Positions 45,084-53,479 of a stretch of 64,000 nucleotides of DNA are shown piece after piece. Origin of the DNA: Mangrovibacterium diazotrophicum (lineage in GTDB: Bacteria; Bacteroidota; Bacteroidia; Bacteroidales; Prolixibacteraceae); contig NZ_RAPN01000001.1 of the NCBI RefSeq assembly GCF_003610535.1, positions 124,001-188,000 on the forward strand, written 5' to 3'. A program made the translations under genes and the position numbers. The notes under the pieces are model-generated. The model ran no database searches, was not told the DNA's origin, and saw only the letters and a program-made list of their open reading frames with translations. How positions within the stretch are numbered: position 1 is the stretch's first letter; every line of letters starts with the position of its first letter.

Positions 45084-45373
45084 TATCTGAATGTTAAATG
45101 GTTAGTATTTGCCTCCTCTTTAAGCCTGTTTATCTCGCTTGCATAAATCTGCCAGGAACCGCCTTTAAATTCCTGTCTAGCTTTTAACATGTTTTTCTTG
45201 CAATAATGAATGACAGTAGTGTAGGGCATACCTGTCAGTTTGCTGAATTGATTGGGTGTGTAAAATTCAGGTTTGTCTTTTTCCGATAGTCTGTGAATCT
45301 CGCTTATGATTTTCTCAGAAAAACTGTTTAAGTCAGCTACGGTAACTAAATTGTTTAAATCTTCTTTCTGCAT
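45083..45373 (-). CDS. excisionase-like helix-turn-helix protein
   Basis: 96 aa. A helical N-terminus is followed by FYTPNQFSKLTGMPYTTVIH and WQIYASEINRL, the HTH_17 (excisionase/AlpA-like) layout. Located near the integrase, so a directionality factor or early regulator is likely. Its 16-nt start region is identical to that of the gene at 31510. Confidence 0.75.
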   Translation of the reverse strand: MQKEDLNNLVTVADLNSFSEKIISEIHRLSEKDKPEFYTPNQFSKLTGMPYTTVIHYCKKNMLKARQEFKGGSWQIYASEINRLKEEANTNHLTFR

Positions 45374-45433
45374 AATCGTATGTTTTTATTTCTACATCAA
45401 TTTGTAAGCGAACATACATTTGCTGCAAACACG

Positions 45434-45474
45434 AAAAAAGGGACAGTGGGGGATGTCCCCCTTTGTCCCCTTTT
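45434..45474 (-). terminator. terminator between the 249-aa gene and the excisionase-like gene
   Basis: Minus-strand hairpin with a long interrupted stem (AAAAGGGGACA ... TGTCCC, inner GGGGG/CCCCC) followed by TTTTTT. It isolates the integrase-proximal genes from the replication genes. Confidence 0.75.
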
Positions 45475-45535
45475 GGTAACTATCATTAAATCAAGATGTA
45501 ATAAAATTGATTTTTTTGAAAAAAAATTACAAATG

Positions 45536-46285
45536 CTATACGGTATTTGCTCTTGCCAACTCTTCAAGTAATGATTCGACCCTGTTTTTTACGTTGTCAT
45601 TTACCTCTGTAAACTGTTTTCTAATTTGTGCTGCTTTGGGAAATTCAGCCTTTTTAGTAGAAAAATTCTCAGCTAGTATCCTGGATAAATGAGTACGGTT
45701 AAAATTTGGGTCAACTGATACTTTTTCCATAATCCTAAATGAAAGATATGCAAGTTCCGGACTTGAGAGGTTTGTTTTAAACCTTTTCTGACTAGACCAA
45801 TTGCTAGTATCTATTTCAATACCATCGTTTAATGCAGTAAGTTTTAAGACATCGACAGCATTTTCAATTTTATCAATTCGAAGCGTGAAAACTATATGGA
45901 GTTTTCGGTAAGCTGTTCTCGCTTTTTTCAGGTACTTCTTTTGAAAATATTTTGGAAAACAGCATTTAAACCTCACTTTTTGCAAGGAGATACAATCGTG
46001 ACTTTGAGATATTAATTGAATAAATTGCTCATTAAGATGTTCCCTGGTGTAAAGAAACTCATCATAGAGATTATGTAGAAAGGCTTTTCTTGACTGTTTT
46101 GAATTTAAACTAAACGGTAAGCTTTGTATTTCTTTTCTGAACTCATTTAGGTATTCATCCAATCTTTCATTGTATTCCTGTTCAGATGAAAACTCCTCGG
46201 TAAATGTTAAATACCGTTTTCTAAACTTCCTGGAGTATTTCACCTCAATCTTTCCAATCTTCTCTATAAAATCATATACGAACAT
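45536..46285 (-). CDS. hypothetical protein, integrase neighbour
   Basis: 249 aa, basic and helical, starting MFVYDFIEKIGKIEVKYSRK and ending VKNRVESLLEELARANTV. No motif recognised. It lies between integrase and excisionase-like genes and has its own terminator; proteins of this size and position are common in Bacteroidota elements, suggesting an excision or early-control role. Position is the only evidence. Confidence 0.6.
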   Translation of the reverse strand: MFVYDFIEKIGKIEVKYSRKFRKRYLTFTEEFSSEQEYNERLDEYLNEFRKEIQSLPFSLNSKQSRKAFLHNLYDEFLYTREHLNEQFIQLISQSHDCISLQKVRFKCCFPKYFQKKYLKKARTAYRKLHIVFTLRIDKIENAVDVLKLTALNDGIEIDTSNWSSQKRFKTNLSSPELAYLSFRIMEKVSVDPNFNRTHLSRILAENFSTKKAEFPKAAQIRKQFTEVNDNVKNRVESLLEELARANTV

Positions 46286-46402
46286 TATGTGTTAATTTGA
46301 AAATGTTAATAAAAAATAATTATCAACGTGCAAAAGAACTGCGTATGTTCCCTTGTGATTTATTATTGTGTTCGTATATGATTTCATTTCTTGTCTTCTT
46401 AA

Positions 46403-47776
46403 TTATTCAACTTCATAAGAGAATTTTGTGGAGCAAGATTGACAATGAAGCGTAAGCTTTTTAATTCTTATCACTCCCTTTTCAAATCTTAATACTTCAT
46501 TGTCGCAGTTCGGACAAATGGCTAGAGAGTTGGTTAAATTTTCATTATTGAGGTTATTTAATCTATTCCATTTCGACATTTCTTCTTTTCGCTTGTCATC
46601 AATGATTTTCGCATAAATCTGAGTAGTTCTTAAATCATTATGCCCCATAATATCAGATACAGTCTCAAGAGACATACCTAATGTCAATGCACTAACAGCA
46701 AAAGTGTGTCTTGTGCAATGAAATGAGAGGTGTTTTTTTATGCCCACCTCATTCATTATAAAGCGTAACATGGGATTTATATCGGAACTGCTTCGCACGA
46801 AGCCTTTATAAATTTTATCGTTTGGCTTTTTATCACCATCTAAGTCCAGAACAGATTTTAGCCTTTCGGTAATTGGAATTCTGAGCATTTTTTCTTTATC
46901 CCTTCTGCTCTTATCCATCTCCATTATTATCATGTTGTTCTCAATATGTTTGTATCGTAATTTTCTTAGGTCAGATAGCCTTAATCCACAATAACAACTT
47001 ATTAAAATGTGCTGGAGGGTTTCCTGGTACTTCATACCAGTTAGGTAAGTTTTTCCACGCTTATCTTTCTTGTAAATTTTCAGGAACTCTTCTTGATTGT
47101 AATAGTCGTGAAGCATGTCCAATTCTTTAAGGGTAAGATGTTCCTTTTTACCATCTTCTTTTAAGAAAGAAAAATTGTGAAATGGATTCCGGTCGATTAT
47201 TTTCTTTTTGTAAGCGTAGGTTATGTACTTTCTTATCATTGATATATTACCATAAATAGTATTGGCTTTGTTATCTAATGATTCGATAAGGTAGTTTCGG
47301 TATTTTTCAAGCCAATTTTCATCAATCTCGTAAATCGTTACATTGGCTTGGTATCTTTCAAGCTTTACAATATCTAATGCTAGACCTTCATAGGTGGATT
47401 GCTTGATTCTGTTGCGTTCTTCCTTTAATCTGGTCTTAGCAAATTCAATAAAGCTTCCATTAACCTCACTATTGGAGTAGAGGCTTAAAATATTCTCAAA
47501 AGTTACTGATTGTTTTCTTCGCTCTAATTCGATGATGATTTGTTCAACCTCACTTTCCTTATCTTTTAAATAGAGGTTGTTTTTTTTCGCATCAGGCACT
47601 TCCCTGATTTCTTTAATCTTTTTGGTTTTGGGATTGTAGTACTCAGGTTTAAGAAAAAGATTTAAAGGAATCTTTTTAGTTTTTCGGTTTAGAGTTACCC
47701 TAATGTAAAAACGAGACGTACCATCTTTTTTTGTGTACGAGCTGTCTAAAAAAATACTTACTGTAGCATTTGCCAT
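46403..47776 (-). CDS. tyrosine site-specific recombinase with C-terminal zinc ribbon
   Basis: 457 aa. N-terminal arm-binding domain (1-90), SAM-like core-binding domain (105-200), then catalytic domain with Arg in GLRLSDLR (about 265), HCTRHTFA (about 353), the GHNDLRTTQIY element and tyrosine at about 388. After the catalytic domain a zinc ribbon (CPNC ... CQSC, about 418-450) is appended, unusual for Bacteroidota integrases. It is adjacent to a truncated tRNA-Leu 3' end and three direct repeats, so it is the integrase for this element. Confidence 0.93.
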   Translation of the reverse strand: MANATVSIFLDSSYTKKDGTSRFYIRVTLNRKTKKIPLNLFLKPEYYNPKTKKIKEIREVPDAKKNNLYLKDKESEVEQIIIELERRKQSVTFENILSLYSNSEVNGSFIEFAKTRLKEERNRIKQSTYEGLALDIVKLERYQANVTIYEIDENWLEKYRNYLIESLDNKANTIYGNISMIRKYITYAYKKKIIDRNPFHNFSFLKEDGKKEHLTLKELDMLHDYYNQEEFLKIYKKDKRGKTYLTGMKYQETLQHILISCYCGLRLSDLRKLRYKHIENNMIIMEMDKSRRDKEKMLRIPITERLKSVLDLDGDKKPNDKIYKGFVRSSSDINPMLRFIMNEVGIKKHLSFHCTRHTFAVSALTLGMSLETVSDIMGHNDLRTTQIYAKIIDDKRKEEMSKWNRLNNLNNENLTNSLAICPNCDNEVLRFEKGVIRIKKLTLHCQSCSTKFSYEVE

Positions 47777-47813
47777 AATTTAATAAATTTGTGCTATGGC
47801 AGTCTTTAGAGCT

Positions 47814-47869
47814 ATTCGGAAACAATTCATAACAACCAATATTTATTCGGAAACAATTCGGAAACAAAT
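47814..47869. repeat. three direct repeats TTCGGAAACAA, candidate integrase arm sites
   Basis: TTCGGAAACAA begins at 47815, 47846 and 47857; the last two overlap in an 11-bp register. They lie between the integrase start and the tRNA fragment, where arm-type binding sites of tyrosine recombinases usually lie. Two further inverted repeats follow: GTCGCA/TGCGAC (47902-47928) and ATTGTAA/TTACAAT (47963-47982). Confidence 0.55.
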
Positions 47870-47995
47870 ATTGTATTTGTTGTAAATATGGGTTCGAATA
47901 AGTCGCACTAAATCGGAGTAAATGCGACAAAAAGCTAGTAAATACAGGCATCTTTAAAATAGATTGTAAATTAGATTACAATAATATTTGTATCC

Positions 47996-48056
47996 CACTA
48001 GTTTGAGGGGCTGGTGCCCGTTTTAGGGCGTGCAGGTTCGAGTCCCGTCCTGGGCA
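47996..48056 (+). pseudogene. 3' half of tRNA-Leu(GAG), attR-like
   Basis: From 47998: anticodon stem CTAGT, loop TT-GAG-GG, stem GCTGG; then a long variable arm (TGCCCG TTTT AGGGCG), T-arm GCAGG TTCGAGT CCCGT (one A-C mismatch), acceptor strand CCTGGGC and discriminator A. The D-arm and 5' acceptor strand (expected GCCCAGG) are missing upstream. A tRNA interrupted at the anticodon stem next to an integrase is the chromosomal residue of integration. The intact counterpart is not in the window. Confidence 0.8.
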
Positions 48057-48057
48057 C

Positions 48058-48088
48058 AAAAGGAGTTGATTATCAGCTCCTTTTTTTT
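48058..48088 (+). terminator. terminator after the tRNA-Leu fragment
   Basis: AAAAGGAG...CTCCTTTT stem extended by TGAT/ATCA and followed by a long T run. It is probably the natural terminator of the original tRNA gene. Confidence 0.85.
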
Positions 48089-48368
48089 GTTTCGCACCTA
48101 TCCGGTTTTATCAGCTATTCTAAATTTAAACTAATTTCTGAGTTCAAAACGATCCCTGCAAACAGTTCAGAAAATGTGGGCAGCAGTATCCTCAATTTTT
48201 GTTTCACCTGACTTGTGTGATAAAGACAAAATTGTCTTAAGTATTGATTATTTCTGATCTCTCATATGTGAGAATTCAATCATTGTGTTAGTATTATTGC
48301 GAAATAATTCAGATTTTAGGATGCAATTATTTCGCTCGAAAAATACATTCATTTTAATTATACTTTTT

Positions 48369-49898
48369 ATGAGATTGAGATCATGTTCCATGCTGCCGAT
48401 AGCATTCCTTTTTGTTTTTTCGGCGTGTACCCCCAAGGTGCAGACCGACCTTACTAAAACAGCTTTCATTCCGAAACCGGCTAGTGTTACAGCAACTGGC
48501 GACGCATTTGAACTTGACGGTTCAACCGGTATATTTATCCAGGAGGGAGCCGACCATTTGGAGAGTACTGCGCAATTTTTGGCAAAAGCCCTGGGGTCGT
48601 CAGCTGCAGTTGAAGCTGTTACGGATGCTCCTTCCAAAGGGATTTATCTTTCATTGGATGCAACCGGTCAAATTCCGGCTGAGGGGAACAAAATGACCAT
48701 CGACAGTAAATTAATTCATATCGAAGGAGGCGATGAAGCAGGTTGTTTCTACGGAATTCAGACGTTGTTGCAAACACTCCCGGCCAGCATTGCTGAAGGG
48801 GAAAAGTTAATTGTTCCAACCGGGGCGATCAGTGATGCTCCTGTATATGGATATCGTGGCGCGATGCTCGATGTGGCTCGCCATTTCTTCTCGGTAGAAG
48901 ACGTGAAACGTTTTATCGATTTCCTGGCTGAGTACAAAATGAATACCCTGCATATGCACCTGACTGATGATCAGGGGTGGAGAATCGAGATCAAATCTTG
49001 GCCAAAACTAACTGAAATTGGTGGCAGCACCGAAGTAGGTGGTGGCGAAGGCGGTTTCTATACCCAGGAACAATACAAAGACATTGTGGCTTACGCCGCA
49101 GCAAATTTCATCACGATTGTGCCCGAAGTGGATATGCCGGGTCATACCAACGCCGCTCTGGCATCGTATGCCGAGTTGAATGCCAACGGAAAAGCGACAG
49201 ACCTTTATACTGGTATTGAAGTTGGTTTCAGCTCGTTCGATACGCGCAAGGATGTTACTTATCAGTTTATCGATGATGTCGTTCGCGAGGTTTCGGAACT
49301 TTCGCCAGGCCCGTATTTCCACCTGGGGGGCGACGAATCGCACGCAACCAAGCACGATGATTACGTGTATTTCGTAAATAAAGTGCAGGGAATCGTTCAA
49401 AAATACGGCAAGCAGGTGATTGGCTGGGACGAGATTGCAAACGCGGATGTGGTGGAAAATGCCGCCGTGCAGTTCTGGGCTGATGCTGAAAACACTTCAT
49501 TGGGATTGGAAAAAGGTGCCAAAGTGTTGGTGTCACCAGCCAGTCGCGCTTACATGGATATGAAATATGATACGACAACTGTATTGGGGTTGAAATGGGC
49601 CGGAACCATCGAGGTGGATCACGCTTACGATTGGCAACCCGACACGGTTGTGGCAAAGCTAACCAAAGAACAGGTATTGGGGGTTGAAGCGCCTTTGTGG
49701 AGCGAAACCATCACCAATATGGATGAGCTGGAATACATGGTTTTCCCAAGACTTCCGGGATATGCCGAAATTGGCTGGACCAAAAACGAAGACCGTAATT
49801 GGGATGAGTATAAGGTTCGTTTGGGCAAATTCGGTAAACGATTCGAAGCACAGGGCATTGACTTCTATCGTTCTGCGTTGGTGCCCTGGGAGGAGTAG
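48369..49898 (+). CDS. GH20 beta-N-acetylhexosaminidase, lipoprotein
   Basis: 509 aa from ATG 48369 (frame open to 48285; start uncertain). Signal peptide with lipobox LFVFSAC, so an exported lipoprotein. An N-terminal GH20b-like domain (25-150) precedes the catalytic barrel. The substrate-assisted catalytic Asp-Glu pair is in FHLGGDESHATK. It releases terminal GlcNAc or GalNAc from glycans or chitin fragments. With the sugar kinase and CBM9-like genes that follow it forms an aminosugar-use cluster. The catalytic motif is intact. This is the first gene after the island and has clearly higher G+C than the genes before it. Confidence 0.92.
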   Translation: MRLRSCSMLPIAFLFVFSACTPKVQTDLTKTAFIPKPASVTATGDAFELDGSTGIFIQEGADHLESTAQFLAKALGSSAAVEAVTDAPSKGIYLSLDATGQIPAEGNKMTIDSKLIHIEGGDEAGCFYGIQTLLQTLPASIAEGEKLIVPTGAISDAPVYGYRGAMLDVARHFFSVEDVKRFIDFLAEYKMNTLHMHLTDDQGWRIEIKSWPKLTEIGGSTEVGGGEGGFYTQEQYKDIVAYAAANFITIVPEVDMPGHTNAALASYAELNANGKATDLYTGIEVGFSSFDTRKDVTYQFIDDVVREVSELSPGPYFHLGGDESHATKHDDYVYFVNKVQGIVQKYGKQVIGWDEIANADVVENAAVQFWADAENTSLGLEKGAKVLVSPASRAYMDMKYDTTTVLGLKWAGTIEVDHAYDWQPDTVVAKLTKEQVLGVEAPLWSETITNMDELEYMVFPRLPGYAEIGWTKNEDRNWDEYKVRLGKFGKRFEAQGIDFYRSALVPWEE

Positions 49899-50037
49899 TC
49901 AACGATAAAATTAAAAGGGCTTTATCAGAATTTAAAGCTCCAAAACGTGTACAGGTATCTATTCGGTTCGGCCGGTAGACATCTGTACATGTTGTTTTAA
50001 AGAAGTATTTCGGTAAAACTAAATTAACGATACAATT

Positions 50038-51144
50038 ATGAGATACGAGGAGAGCGAATTGAGAGCGATTATTGGCAATTTTATAATCGAAGGAGAGCTT
50101 GCGAAAATCATTTTATATGGAGATGGTTTGATCAATCAAACTTATTTCGTGGAAACTGCTGGAGAAAGCAGTCCAGACTACATCCTTCAAAATAAGAACA
50201 CGAATATTTTCAAAGATATTCCCGGTATGATGAACAACATCCAACGGGTGACGGCTCACCTGAAAGCTAAAGTCAAGCAGGCTGGTGGGGATCCGGAGCG
50301 GGAGGCGATGACGGTGATTGAATCCAAATCGGGAGAGCCGTTTTACAAGGACGAACAGGGAAATTTCTGGACTTTGTACCTGTTTATTTCCGACACGCAA
50401 ACCTATGAAAGTGCTGATACGCCCGAGGACGCTTACGCCGGAGGTAAGGGAATTGGTAAATTTCAACGCATGCTTGCCGATATGGAAGGCGAGCTCACGG
50501 ATATTTTGCCGGGATTCCACAACATGCGTTACCGTTTTCAGCAGTGGGATGCCGTTTTGGCAAAAGACCCGGTTGGGCGGAAAAAAGAACTTTCCGCAGA
50601 AATTAATTGGATTGAAAGCCGTAGAGCAGAGATGATGGATTTCTGGAAACTCGTGGAATCGGGCGAAATTCCTATTCGTGTGACGCACAATGATACGAAG
50701 ATTAACAACATTCTTTTCGATCAAAAAGGCGAAGTGCTTTGCGTCATCGACCTGGATACCGTTCTGTCAAGTACGGTGTTGAATGATTTTGGCGATGCCA
50801 TTCGCTCGTACACCAACACGGGCTTGGAAGATGATCCTGACTTGTCGAAAGTGGGCATGGATATGCGAATTTTCGAAGGTTTCACAAAAGGCTATCTGTC
50901 GGAGGCCAGAGCCTTTCTTACGGAGTCGGAAAAACATTACCTGGCGTTTTCGGCGAAGTTCATTACCTATGAGCAAGTGTTGCGTTTTCTTATGGATTAC
51001 ATTGACGGAGATAATTATTATCGGGTAAATTCGGAAGATCACAACCTGGTGCGTACGCGCGCGCAATACCAGTTATTGCTGAGTATTGAAGCGCAGATGG
51101 ATGCGATGAACGCCATCGTTAAGGAAAGTTGTTCGACCATTTAA
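50038..51144 (+). CDS. APH-type sugar kinase, N-acetylhexosamine 1-kinase-like
   Basis: 368 aa. The kinase catalytic motif is VTHNDTKINNILFD (about 217) and the metal-binding motif VLCVIDLDTVL (about 235). Overall layout fits the phosphotransferase (APH/choline kinase) superfamily, and its linkage to GH20 suggests an N-acetylhexosamine 1-kinase (NahK-like) acting on released sugars. Substrate cannot be read directly. It sits 9 bp before the CBM9-like gene. Confidence 0.75.
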   Translation: MRYEESELRAIIGNFIIEGELAKIILYGDGLINQTYFVETAGESSPDYILQNKNTNIFKDIPGMMNNIQRVTAHLKAKVKQAGGDPEREAMTVIESKSGEPFYKDEQGNFWTLYLFISDTQTYESADTPEDAYAGGKGIGKFQRMLADMEGELTDILPGFHNMRYRFQQWDAVLAKDPVGRKKELSAEINWIESRRAEMMDFWKLVESGEIPIRVTHNDTKINNILFDQKGEVLCVIDLDTVLSSTVLNDFGDAIRSYTNTGLEDDPDLSKVGMDMRIFEGFTKGYLSEARAFLTESEKHYLAFSAKFITYEQVLRFLMDYIDGDNYYRVNSEDHNLVRTRAQYQLLLSIEAQMDAMNAIVKESCSTI

Positions 51145-51153
51145 AAAGGTGCT

Positions 51154-51813
51154 ATGGAATATAAAGTCAAAAAAATAGAGAGTCCGTTGACTGTTGATGG
51201 TGATTGGGATAAGGAAGTTTGGCAACGAGCGGAAAGCCTGACGCTGGATCACCACATGGGTGATATCCTGAAGTTTCGCCCCACAGTAGAAGCGAAGTTG
51301 TTGTACGACTCAACAAGTTTGTATGTGATCTTCAAAGTAAATGATCAGTTTGTCAAGTGCCGGACAACCGAGCCAAACGGTCCGGTGTGGACCGATTCCT
51401 GCGCCGAGTTTTTTTTCGCGCCAAACTTGTCGGTTCCCGAACGTTATTTCAACCTGGAAGTCAATTGTGGCGGAACTCCGCTCATGTTTTACAATTTGGT
51501 TCCGCGCAAAGATTTTACCGTTGTTGATGCTGACGAATTGGCGAAGCTGGAGATAGCGCATTCACTTCCTAAAAGTATAGAGGAGGAAATAAGCGAGCCG
51601 ATTCAATGGACGCTGGAGTATCGCCTGCCCCTGGATTTGATTTCGCGTTATGCCGAAATTGAAAAACCGAAAAGCGGTGTGATCTGGAATGCCAACTTCT
51701 ACAAAATTGCAGACGAAACATCGAACCCGCATTACCTCACCTGGAACCCGGTGCAAAAGGCAGAGCCTGATTTCCACTTACCGGAGTTTTTCGGGAAGCT
51801 TTTGTTTGAGTAA
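51154..51813 (+). CDS. CBM9-like carbohydrate-binding protein
   Basis: 219 aa. Begins SPLTVDGDWDKEVWQRAESL and continues with LYDSTSLYVIFKVNDQ and WTDSCAEFFFAP, the classic pattern of CBM9-like (DOMON-like) domains. No signal peptide is evident, so it may be cytoplasmic. Adjacent to the kinase (9 bp). Likely sugar binding; specificity unknown. Confidence 0.8.
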   Translation: MEYKVKKIESPLTVDGDWDKEVWQRAESLTLDHHMGDILKFRPTVEAKLLYDSTSLYVIFKVNDQFVKCRTTEPNGPVWTDSCAEFFFAPNLSVPERYFNLEVNCGGTPLMFYNLVPRKDFTVVDADELAKLEIAHSLPKSIEEEISEPIQWTLEYRLPLDLISRYAEIEKPKSGVIWNANFYKIADETSNPHYLTWNPVQKAEPDFHLPEFFGKLLFE

Positions 51814-51832
51814 TTCGACTTCTAAATCATAC

Positions 51833-51873
51833 AGAGAAGGGGCATGTACTTGAAAGCACATGGCCTCTTTTTT
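51833..51873. terminator. terminator between CBM9-like gene and convergent MFS gene
   Basis: Interrupted stem GAG...GGGCATGT with ACATGGCCTC, followed by TTTTTT on the plus strand; it can serve the plus-strand operon and, partly, the convergent minus-strand gene. Confidence 0.6.
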
Positions 51874-51875
51874 CG

Positions 51876-53477
51876 TTAAATCGGGATCAGTTTTGTGCGG
51901 ATTTTTTTGATGTGATAATTAAAATGCGGAATTGTTGCAATCAACAGCAAAACTGCAAAAAGCATGCAGCTCATATAAATGTAGTAGTCCCGCGTGAAAA
52001 GTAAATTATCCTGTCCGGCAACGGCTTTCCCAAGCAGGTTCATCGCTCCCGAACTGCTCTCCGCTGCCGAGGCTCCGTGTTGCAAAAGTGCTTGTTTGTA
52101 TTCGCCCAGGCGATCTGCCAGTAGTGGTTCGTCGGCTGTAATATTTCCGCTAAATGCCTGGTAATGTATTTTCCGAAATACCAATCCCGAGTAACTGGTC
52201 AGCGCCATGCTGCTGGTAAAGGTAATTGCCCGGAAGAGAACCCCGGTTACCGAGGCTGAAAATCCGATTTCGGCTGGAACTGCGGTGACATAGAAAACAA
52301 CAATCGACAAAATGAGCATCCCGTTTCCGAACCCCTGCAGGAAGAGCGGCAAGAGTAAATCTTCAATTTCTGCCTGGTGGTTCAAAACAGATAGCGCAAA
52401 AAGGTGATACCCCAACAGTGCGCCAAAGCCCATCATCCAAATGATCCGAATCCGGGTGCCGGCCAAAAGATAACGGGCAGCTAAAAAGGCTCCCAGTACA
52501 ATACCCACGAAGTTGATCAACATGGTGTAGCCGTAGTGGTAAACATCGAGCTTTACATTGTTTGTGATAAAACCATTGAGTAGGCTCATATCTCCTTTGC
52601 CCAAATAGAATAGTACCAGCAGGCCCATTCCAATTCTAAAGTTGCGGGTTTTGAACACGCGTAGGTTTATGTACGGATCTTTCAGGATGATCTGCCGAAC
52701 AATGAATAAGCCTAACAGAACGATGGAGGCCGAAAAACAAAGAATTATTCGAAGACTCCGAAACCAGTGGTAGTATTGTCCATATAAAATAACGTAGGCC
52801 AGCAACAGTAATCCAGCAGCATACAGAATATAGCTAACCCATTCCAGTGATTTTAGCGAAATTTTCCCATTACGACGGAGGTCAATCCCATTCCTTAAAA
52901 TAATAGATAGTAGGATAATACCTGGTAAAATGCCGAATACACCCACTAAAAAGATTGCGTTAAAGTTGAAATTTGAAAAGATCCAGGCATCGACGATGTA
53001 CGCCAGCGGAGCCGTTCCGAAAAGTGCGGAGTACATGGTCGCGTAGCCCAGCACCCGACTTCGTTGCGCGTGAAATTGGTTAAACACCAGGTTGAAGACA
53101 ATGCCAATCAATCCTAGCGAGATGGTGCCGGCCAAAAAGCGGACAACAAGTAAAACCGCGAAACTGTGGTTCAGGTACATTACCAGGTTTGCAGCGATGG
53201 ACAAGGCTACACAGCCAATGAGGTAGGGCTTTGATGAGAAGTAGTTGAAGAAGCGCGCCTCCATCGGGAAGCCTACCACAATTGAAATGTAGTAGATGAT
53301 CACCGAATAGCGAATGTCGATCTGATCGACGCCAAAGTAGCTGGTCGCGGTGCTCATTCCACCCAAATATATCCCCAAAGCACAGGCAACGGGCAATAAG
53401 AAAAGGGCCAGAGCCACGTAGATTAACCACGTGGGGACCCAATCCTTAAAAATCCGTTTGTTATTGTCGTTTGGCAT
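51876..53477 (-). CDS. MFS drug:H+ antiporter (EmrB-like, 14 TM)
   Basis: 533 aa with about 14 hydrophobic helices, starting after DWVPTWLIYVALALFLLPVA. The fold and partner genes fit the DHA2/EmrB class of efflux pumps. It lies 2 bp after the HlyD/EmrA gene. With the TolC gene it makes a tripartite efflux system. The conserved motif A (GxLaDrxGrr) of MFS is degenerate here, so the family is less certain than the membrane topology. Confidence 0.8.
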   Translation of the reverse strand: MPNDNNKRIFKDWVPTWLIYVALALFLLPVACALGIYLGGMSTATSYFGVDQIDIRYSVIIYYISIVVGFPMEARFFNYFSSKPYLIGCVALSIAANLVMYLNHSFAVLLVVRFLAGTISLGLIGIVFNLVFNQFHAQRSRVLGYATMYSALFGTAPLAYIVDAWIFSNFNFNAIFLVGVFGILPGIILLSIILRNGIDLRRNGKISLKSLEWVSYILYAAGLLLLAYVILYGQYYHWFRSLRIILCFSASIVLLGLFIVRQIILKDPYINLRVFKTRNFRIGMGLLVLFYLGKGDMSLLNGFITNNVKLDVYHYGYTMLINFVGIVLGAFLAARYLLAGTRIRIIWMMGFGALLGYHLFALSVLNHQAEIEDLLLPLFLQGFGNGMLILSIVVFYVTAVPAEIGFSASVTGVLFRAITFTSSMALTSYSGLVFRKIHYQAFSGNITADEPLLADRLGEYKQALLQHGASAAESSSGAMNLLGKAVAGQDNLLFTRDYYIYMSCMLFAVLLLIATIPHFNYHIKKIRTKLIPI

Positions 53478-53479
53478 AT

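Larger units (their letters stand above)
17146..47993 (-). mobile_element. about 31-kb integrated virus-like element, all genes leftward
   Basis: The block runs from the lysozyme gene to the tRNA-Leu fragment. It encodes an integrase, excisionase-like proteins, primase-helicase, virion-like membrane, fibre and capsid-like proteins, polyvalent DNA-modifying proteins and a lysis cassette, in the modular order of a temperate virus. No terminase, portal, tail or conjugation genes were recognised. Right border is supported by the tRNA fragment and integrase; the left border is only inferred from gene content, since no matching att sequence was found near 17.15 kb. Confidence 0.8.

Noticed and set aside
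17146-47993. Integrative conjugative element
   Set aside because: No relaxase, coupling protein, TraG-like ATPase or other type IV secretion gene was recognised, while lysis and fibre genes are present. Polyvalent proteins occur in both kinds of element and do not decide.
47950-48060. A complete tRNA-Leu gene
   Set aside because: Only the anticodon arm, variable arm, T-arm and 3' acceptor strand are present; the D-arm and the 5' acceptor strand expected upstream are replaced by unrelated AT-rich DNA.
49008-49656. Two long antisense frames inside the GH20 gene
   Set aside because: They arise from codon bias opposite the catalytic domain, which contains the GGDE motif in the plus-strand frame.
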